Origin: Pseudomonadota bacterium
GTDB lineage: Bacteria; Pseudomonadota; Alphaproteobacteria; Rhizobiales; Xanthobacteraceae
DNA: 10,104 nt
NCBI GenBank assembly: GCA_023449855.1
Contig: JAEXHR010000394.1
Location: 1 to 10,104, forward strand
Reading direction: 5' to 3'
Made by a program: the position numbers and the translations under genes. The notes beneath the pieces are model-generated. The model was not told where the DNA came from. It did no database searches and saw only the letters and a program-made list of their open reading frames with translations. Positions 6,581 through 10,104 of this stretch are shown piece by piece (the stretch's first letter is position 1; each line of letters begins with the position of its first letter).

Positions 6581-7795
6581 CTAGCGCAATTCCGGGGTCG
6601 AGTCAAAGAGCCGGATATGCTCGGTGATGGCGAAGCGGTCGGTCATCCCGGCAATGAAATTACCGATCCGGCGCGCCTGCTCGGCCTCCGATTCCGCCTC
6701 GCGGGTTGAGCCCGCCTGCCATTCCGGCGGCAGATCGCCGGGCTCGCGCGTGTAGCGCGAGAACAGATCAGCCACCAGGCACTCCGCCTCGACCATGACG
6801 CGCATCACGCGCGGGTGGCGATACATGCCAGTCCAGAGGAAGGACTTGATCGCCTTTTCGGCCCCCGCAGCCTCGGCTGAGAAGGCGATCAACTGCCGGC
6901 CGCAATGGCGTACGGCTTCGGCCGAAGCCGGCTTTACCTCGCCGAGGCGGCGCTGCGCTTCGCCGACCACCGAGCCGATCAGATAGGAGATCAGCTCGCG
7001 GACCAGCTCGGCGCCGCGGCGATCCTGATCGAGGCTGGGATAACGGCGATCGATCTCGGCGACGATGCCCGCGACCAGCGGGATGGCCTTGAGATCGTCG
7101 ATGCTGAACAGACCGGCGCGCAGGCCGTCATCGATATCATGGGCGTCATAGGCGATGTCGTCCGCAATCGCGGCCGCCTGCGCTTCCAGCGAGGCGTGAC
7201 TGCCGAGTTCGAGATCGAGTGTGCGGTTGAATGCGACAATGCCGAGCGGCAGACCGTGCTGCGCATAATGGTCCAGCGGCGTGCCATTCGGCGCGATCAA
7301 CGGGCCATTGTGCTTCACGATGCCTTCGAGGGTTTCCCAGGTCAGGTTCAGCCCATCGAAATCGGGGTAGCGGTGTTCCAGTGCGGTGACCACATGCAGG
7401 GCCTGCGCATTATGGTCGAAGCCGCCATGGGCTTCGAGACAGGCGTCGAGGGCGCGCTCGCCGGCATGGCCGAATGGCGGGTGTCCGAGATCATGGGCCA
7501 GCGCCAGCGTCTCGGTGAGATCCTCGTCGAGGCCGAGCTGCCGCGCCACCGCGCGGGCGATCTGGGCGACTTCCAGCGTATGGGTCAGGCGCGTGCGGTA
7601 GTGATCGCCTTCATGGAACACAAAGACCTGGGTCTTGTGCTTCAGCCGCCGGAATGCCGTGGAATGGATCACGCGGTCGCAGTCCCGCCGAAAGGCGCTG
7701 CGGGTCCGGCTCGGCGCTTCCGGGAACTGGCGACCGCGGCTGCGATCGGGGTCGCAGGCGAAGAGAGCGCGGGGAGCTGCCATTCCGACCGACAC
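6581..7795 (-). CDS. dgt: Deoxyguanosinetriphosphate triphosphohydrolase-like protein (HD domain)
   Basis: This is a metal-dependent HD-superfamily phosphohydrolase that splits dNTPs into deoxynucleoside and tripolyphosphate, tuning dNTP pools; members also limit phage replication in some bacteria. Its 404 residues fit the shorter type-2 subfamily. The N-terminal signature SRTRSAFRRDCDRVIHSTAFRRL is followed by the metal ligands: His72 in RLTHTLEV, His101-Asp102 in LAHDLGHPPFGHAGE, and the aspartate of IADDIAYDAHD at about 212-213. The chosen start is the GTG at 7795, which has AAGGA nine bases upstream; an in-frame ATG four codons later (7783) is possible but has a weaker site. It is the first gene of the leftward cluster, divergent from erpA with 100 bases between. 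True substrate preference cannot be read from sequence. Confidence 0.94.
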   Translation of the reverse strand: MSVGMAAPRALFACDPDRSRGRQFPEAPSRTRSAFRRDCDRVIHSTAFRRLKHKTQVFVFHEGDHYRTRLTHTLEVAQIARAVARQLGLDEDLTETLALAHDLGHPPFGHAGERALDACLEAHGGFDHNAQALHVVTALEHRYPDFDGLNLTWETLEGIVKHNGPLIAPNGTPLDHYAQHGLPLGIVAFNRTLDLELGSHASLEAQAAAIADDIAYDAHDIDDGLRAGLFSIDDLKAIPLVAGIVAEIDRRYPSLDQDRRGAELVRELISYLIGSVVGEAQRRLGEVKPASAEAVRHCGRQLIAFSAEAAGAEKAIKSFLWTGMYRHPRVMRVMVEAECLVADLFSRYTREPGDLPPEWQAGSTREAESEAEQARRIGNFIAGMTDRFAITEHIRLFDSTPELR

Positions 7796-7895
7796 GGCTG
7801 TTTATCCTTGATCCAATTGATTCCGGGGACTGCCGCACTTAACTATGGGGCGCGGAAGATTCAAATGGTTCGAATCCCTCCGGCGGAGCCAAACG
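7796..7895. promoter_or_regulatory. Divergent dgt/erpA control region with clustered GANTC sites
   Basis: This 100-base gap must hold the promoters of both dgt (leftward) and erpA (rightward). Three GANTC sites (the CcrM methylation target in alphaproteobacteria) lie at 7819-7823, 7858-7862 and 7872-7876. TTAACTATG at 7840-7848 resembles a CtrA half-site. The last two GANTC sites are the ends of a dyad, GATTCAAATGGTTCGAATC at 7858-7876 (7 of 8 arm pairs, 3-base loop). CTCCG-G-CGGAG at 7878-7888 is a second small palindrome that contains the erpA ribosome-binding site. I found no convincing sigma-70 boxes. Control by CcrM, GcrA or CtrA is inference. Confidence 0.45.
7862..7891 (+). other. tRNA 3'-end-like sequence (T-loop to CCA) before erpA
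   Basis: GGTTCGAATCC at 7867-7877 matches the TpsiC-arm consensus and is followed at exact tRNA spacing (5 + 7 + 1 bases) by GCCA at 7888-7891. The bases before it do not complete the T stem (AATGG against CCCTC). No intact D or anticodon arm precedes it, so this is not a functional tRNA gene. G before CCA and A at the position-72 equivalent, plus a TGGGGCG at 7846, recall tRNA-Gln. It may be a remnant, an attachment-site-like fragment, or coincidence with the dyad and the erpA leader. Confidence 0.25.
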
Positions 7896-8243
7896 ATGAC
7901 CGATGCTGCCACGATCGAAGCCCCCCTCACCGTCAGCGCCAGCGCCGCGCGCCGGATCGGCGAGATCCTAAAGGCCGAAGGTGACGGCGCGATGCTGCGC
8001 GTCTCGGTGGAAGGCGGCGGCTGCTCGGGTTTCCAGTACAAATTCGACGTCGAACGGGCCAAGGCCGAGGACGACGTGGTGATCGAGCGCGACGCCGCCG
8101 TCGTGCTGGTCGATCCGGCATCGGCGCCGTTCCTTGCCGGCTCCGAACTGGATTTCGTCGACGATCTGATCGGCGCCTCGTTCCGGGTCGTCAATCCGAA
8201 CGCCACCGCATCCTGCGGGTGCGGGACGAGTTTCTCGATCTAG
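7896..8243 (+). CDS. erpA: ErpA/IscA-type iron-sulfur cluster carrier protein
   Basis: This is an A-type carrier that receives Fe-S clusters and passes them to apoproteins. Its 115 residues compare with 114 in E. coli ErpA. The three conserved cysteines are present: Cys43 in EGGGCSGFQYKFD, and Cys107 and Cys109 in the C-terminal SCGCGTSFSI. FVDDLIGASFRVVNPNA before the CGC pair is also typical. The ATG at 7896 was chosen because GGAG (7885-7888) lies seven bases upstream and the MTDAATIEAPLTVS start fits the family. An in-frame ATG at 7845 would add 17 residues read from the tRNA-like leader and is unlikely. It is transcribed away from dgt and stops 16 bases before a hairpin. ErpA and IscA are hard to separate by sequence; the assignment to the A-type family is firm. 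Confidence 0.95.
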   Translation: MTDAATIEAPLTVSASAARRIGEILKAEGDGAMLRVSVEGGGCSGFQYKFDVERAKAEDDVVIERDAAVVLVDPASAPFLAGSELDFVDDLIGASFRVVNPNATASCGCGTSFSI

Positions 8244-8258
8244 CGCGAATGACCGAAC

Positions 8259-8290
8259 GAGGGCCTTGCTAAAGGCCCTCGCCGGCTTTT
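8259..8290 (+). terminator. Probable terminator of erpA
   Basis: A perfect 9-bp stem (GAGGGCCTT / AAGGCCCTC at 8259-8267 and 8272-8280) with a GCTA loop begins 16 bases after the erpA stop. A short T run (TTTT, 8287-8290) follows after GCCGGC. The T-tract is weak and slightly displaced, but the strength and position of the stem, between converging genes, support a terminator. It may also limit read-through from the leftward gene ending at 8337. Confidence 0.7.
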
Positions 8291-8336
8291 GCCCATTTCA
8301 CGCCGATACGCATGAGCGCATCCGGCGACCGCTGGT

Positions 8337-9302
8337 CTATTCCGAGAAGACGCCAGTCGTGCCGGCCAGATTGGTACACATCCGTCCCTTGTACGGTCCA
8401 CCGGTCGGACCGACCTGATATTCGTTATAGACAGCGAGACTGCCGGGATTGCTGAGACTGGTGATCGTGACCGGCGGATCGAAATTCGCGGCATTGCCGG
8501 TGGACAGCACGCCCGTCCCCGCTTCGTTCAGCACCTGCGCATTTGCAGCCGCGCTCGACGAGCCGAGCATGTTCTGGATGGCGCGTTCCATCAGCCCGAG
8601 GCGGCCATCCGACATGCGCGACACCGCCATGCTCTGCACCGTCCATGTGCCATCGACATTGTAGGACACATTGAACGTCGTGTAGCCGGGCGTTGCGTCG
8701 CACAGCGCGGCGTTCACCGACGAACTGGTGAAGTTCATCACAGTGCCCGGCGTGTAGGTGCCGGTCTGAACGTAGAACTTGATGATCGGCTGGCAATCGA
8801 GATTGGTGTTCGGCATCGCCGTCACGAAATTCGACAAGGTGATGGCGCCCGACAGCGACTGCACGGCCGAGCCGGCATTATAGGCATTCAGGATCGGATT
8901 GTAGGTCGGTGTGATGATGCGGAACGAGCCAGCCTGCGGCCCGGACGTCGAGACCGGCACCGACAGGCCGAGCGATGGCGAGACCGTCATCGTTGTCGTG
9001 TTGTTGGTCGGCGTGCCGCCCGCTGCCGGGGTCAGGCCGATCGCTTGAATCGCAGCCAATTGCCCCGATGGCTGACCGACCTGCGGCGGCGATACCTGCT
9101 GCTGAACGCCGGCGTAATATTGCAGCACCATCGTGAAGGTCAGGACCGCGCCGGACGTCGCATAGGGCAGCAATGTCTGCGTGTAGAGGCTGTTGGTGTA
9201 GACCTGCGCGCCGCCCGAATAGACGGCCGGCTGCTGGAAGAAATAGAAGTTCTGAACGGTCGGACTGTTGTTGGTGACGTTGATCGTGATGGTCGTGGCC
9301 AT
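8337..9302 (-). CDS. Hypothetical Ser/Thr/Asn-rich, probably beta-structured protein
   Basis: I do not recognise this 321-residue protein. It starts MATTITINVTNNSPTVQNFY, with alternating polar and hydrophobic residues typical of beta strands. It is rich in Ser, Thr, Asn, Gly, Gln and Tyr, with only two lysines and about five arginines. Two Tyr/Phe-rich stretches (about 19-47 and 55-64), a Pro/Gly/Thr-rich linker (about 70-105), NVSYNVDGTWTVQSM at about 211-225 and one short helix-like segment (RLGLMERAIQNMLG, 234-247) stand out. Three cysteines lie at 170, 201 and 309. There is no signal peptide and no convincing membrane helix. The start is well set by AGGAGG six bases before the ATG at 9302. 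Ser/Gly/Asn-rich beta proteins of this look include structural, adhesive or lectin-like proteins, but I claim no function. It follows the XRE gene by 166 bases on the same strand. Confidence 0.85.
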   Translation of the reverse strand: MATTITINVTNNSPTVQNFYFFQQPAVYSGGAQVYTNSLYTQTLLPYATSGAVLTFTMVLQYYAGVQQQVSPPQVGQPSGQLAAIQAIGLTPAAGGTPTNNTTTMTVSPSLGLSVPVSTSGPQAGSFRIITPTYNPILNAYNAGSAVQSLSGAITLSNFVTAMPNTNLDCQPIIKFYVQTGTYTPGTVMNFTSSSVNAALCDATPGYTTFNVSYNVDGTWTVQSMAVSRMSDGRLGLMERAIQNMLGSSSAAANAQVLNEAGTGVLSTGNAANFDPPVTITSLSNPGSLAVYNEYQVGPTGGPYKGRMCTNLAGTTGVFSE

Positions 9303-9332
9303 GATCTGCCTCCTGCTGAAGATCTGATGAGA

Positions 9333-9361
9333 CCGCCTCTCGCGCATCTGTATGAGAGCGG
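9333..9361 (-). other. Imperfect hairpin in the leader of the 8337-9302 gene
   Basis: CCGC(C)TCTC at 9333-9341 can pair with GAGAGCGG at 9354-9361, giving 8 bp with one bulged C and a 12-base loop. It lies about 30 bases before the start codon, upstream of the AGGAGG site. It may affect mRNA stability or translation; the evidence is only the dyad. Confidence 0.25.
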
Positions 9362-9395
9362 CACCACAACCATTAAGTGTATTTGTAATAAGATT

Positions 9396-9423
9396 CTCGT
9401 ATTTTGATTTGCGCGTTGTGCAA
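9396..9423 (-). promoter_or_regulatory. Candidate promoter and operator of the 8337-9302 gene
   Basis: The stretch 9370-9417 is markedly AT-rich for this genome. On the minus strand TTGCAC (9423-9418) and TACGAG (9401-9396) are 16 bases apart and could be -35 and -10 boxes, the latter a poor match. The -35 lies in an imperfect dyad, TTGCGC-GTT-GTGCAA on the plus strand (9409-9423, 5 of 6 arm pairs), which could bind a regulator such as the neighbouring XRE protein. A GATTC site is at 9392-9396. The AT-richness is clear; box and operator assignments are tentative. Confidence 0.35.
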
Positions 9424-9468
9424 TCCGAACCCGCTGGTTCTTGCGCCCAGAGAAAGTCAGCCGGAAAG

Positions 9469-9816
9469 TCAGCGAGCCGGGAGAACTTCCTCGATGAAGG
9501 CGACAAGCATGGCTTGCGCGCGATCGGTCATCACCAGTTCGGCGCGGCGGATGGTCAGGGCCAGGGGGGTCTCGGGGCCGGCGGCGGAGCGCGATCCGTT
9601 ATGGGCGTCGAGGCTGCCCGTGCCGTTCAGGAACCAGTCGACCGAGACGTCGAGCAGCCGGCAGAGCGTCACGACATTGTCCAGCGTCATCGGCCCGTCG
9701 TTCTTCCAGCGGGTGATGGTGCTTTCATTGACGCCGAGCGCGTAGGCCAAGGCATGCTGCTTGGCGTAACCGCGCAATTGCATCGCTTCGACCAGCCGTT
9801 GTCCGCGACTTGCCAT
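9469..9816 (-). CDS. XRE-family helix-turn-helix regulator (phage-repressor-like)
   Basis: This is a 115-residue DNA-binding protein. Residues about 5-67 form a Cro/CI-type HTH: RLVEAMQLRGYAKQHALAYAL, then the recognition helix around NESTITRWKND (30-40), then LDNVVTLCRLLDVSVDWFLNGTG (45-67), a layout common in phage-type repressors. The last roughly 48 residues are variable. They are too short for, and lack the Ser/Lys motif of, a LexA/CI self-cleavage domain, so it is not an SOS-cleavable repressor. The ATG at 9816 is preceded by GGAGAGG nine bases upstream, which decides it over an upstream reading from 9954. Regulation may be autogenous: a 9-bp direct repeat sits 22-39 bases before the start. 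Its target could be the adjacent 8337-9302 gene, by position only. Confidence 0.88.
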   Translation of the reverse strand: MASRGQRLVEAMQLRGYAKQHALAYALGVNESTITRWKNDGPMTLDNVVTLCRLLDVSVDWFLNGTGSLDAHNGSRSAAGPETPLALTIRRAELVMTDRAQAMLVAFIEEVLPAR

Positions 9817-9837
9817 GATCGCACGCCTCTCCGACTG

Positions 9838-9855
9838 CAACAGACACAACTGACA
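9838..9855. repeat. 9-bp tandem direct repeat upstream of the XRE gene
   Basis: CAACAGACA and CAACTGACA are adjacent 9-base units with one mismatch (on the message strand TGTCAGTTG then TGTCTGTTG). They lie 22-39 bases before the XRE start codon, where an autoregulatory operator or promoter would be expected. Only two copies exist, so this is tentative. Confidence 0.3.
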
Positions 9856-9924
9856 CCGGCGCGACTGATCCCGGCACGCCGTCCCGTTCCCGCAACGCTT
9901 GCGCGTCCAAGTTGTGAGATAGAT

Positions 9925-9947
9925 CTCCCCTCCAGACATGAGGGGAG
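9925..9947. repeat. 8-bp hairpin in the XRE upstream region
   Basis: CTCCCCTC and GAGGGGAG form a perfect 8-bp inverted repeat with the 7-base loop CAGACAT. No T-tract follows on either strand, so it does not look like a classic terminator. It may be a leader structure of the XRE gene message or the end of an unseen upstream transcript. Confidence 0.4.
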
Positions 9948-9953
9948 GCAGCA

Positions 9954-10040
9954 CGCCGTAAGGCGCGACTTGGTGGGACTGGACGCTGCTTCCGCAAGCT
10001 GGATCGCCAGCAAGCTCGAGCCGCGCAACGCCTTACGGCG
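9954..10040. repeat. 12-bp inverted repeat with 63-base spacer at the right edge
   Basis: CGCCGTAAGGCG (9954-9965) and CGCCTTACGGCG (10029-10040) are exact reverse complements 63 bases apart. Each arm is itself nearly self-complementary (CGCC/GGCG around GTAA or TTAC), so each can also fold alone. The region 9817-10104 holds no gene I can support; its content is this repeat, the hairpin at 9925-9947 and the direct repeat at 9838. It resembles a dispersed, non-coding palindromic element, which a genome search would decide. Confidence 0.45.
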
Positions 10041-10104
10041 CGCCACCGCGACGTTCTTTCTGGCCGAAGGACCGTTCTTCCGGGTACTGGGCCCATCTCC
10101 CGCA

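Noticed and set aside
6562..7844. GCACTTAACT occurring at both 6562-6571 and 7835-7844, flanking dgt
   Set aside because: Shared 10-mers are expected by chance many times in 10 kb, and nothing around the two copies is similar.
7845..7895. 17-residue N-terminal extension of ErpA
   Set aside because: It would be translated from the dyad/tRNA-like leader; the ATG at 7896 has a proper GGAG site and a family-like start.
9469..9816. Toxin-antitoxin module with the 8337-9302 gene as toxin
   Set aside because: The second protein is 321 residues, unlike common toxins, and the genes are 166 bases apart, not overlapping; no toxin motif is seen.
9687..10096. Two minus-strand frames overlapping the XRE gene and its leader
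   Set aside because: They run through the palindrome-rich block and overlap the well-supported XRE gene in other frames, with Arg/Ser/Cys-rich composition and no motif.

Overview
The window comes from a GC-rich alphaproteobacterial chromosome, most likely of the Bradyrhizobium/Rhodopseudomonas/Afipia group (Nitrobacteraceae). This is inferred from codon use, from protein features such as the N-terminus of the SPOR protein (MANRYQ..., then DPLAELARLIGQTDPF), and from the gene order dgt-argS-SPOR-nagZ-scpA-scpB with a divergent erpA, which I recall as typical of these bacteria. The genus cannot be fixed from sequence reading alone.

Layout. Positions 1-7795 hold six leftward (minus-strand) core genes. 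In transcription order they are dgt (dNTP triphosphohydrolase), argS (arginyl-tRNA synthetase), an FtsN-like SPOR membrane protein, nagZ (peptidoglycan recycling glycosidase), scpA and scpB (partners of the SMC condensin; scpB is cut by the window's left edge). Spacing tightens downstream: 170, 118, 46, -4 (an ATGA overlap) and 21 bases. That fits a co-transcribed set linking nucleotide supply, translation, septal wall remodelling and chromosome segregation. About 100 bases upstream of dgt, in the opposite direction, lies erpA (A-type iron-sulfur carrier), which ends at a hairpin.

From about 8337 to the right edge the character changes. There is a 321-residue Ser/Thr/Asn/Gly-rich, lysine-poor protein of no family I recognise, preceded by an AT-rich promoter-like stretch. 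Upstream of it on the same strand is a small phage-repressor-like XRE regulator with a repeat-rich leader. This looks like an accessory pair next to the core cluster.

The most interesting non-standard signals are these: a Tyr/Gln pentapeptide tandem repeat in the cytoplasmic half of the SPOR protein; a hexapeptide repeat in an N-terminal extension of ScpB; a GC-rich hairpin that includes part of the nagZ start codon; a dyad with GANTC arms that also resembles a tRNA 3' end just before erpA; and the unrecognised protein with its neighbouring regulator. I see no CRISPR array, insertion sequence, rRNA or intact tRNA. No gene-free stretch exceeds 300 bases; the longest (9817-10104, 288 bases) is described in the feature list.
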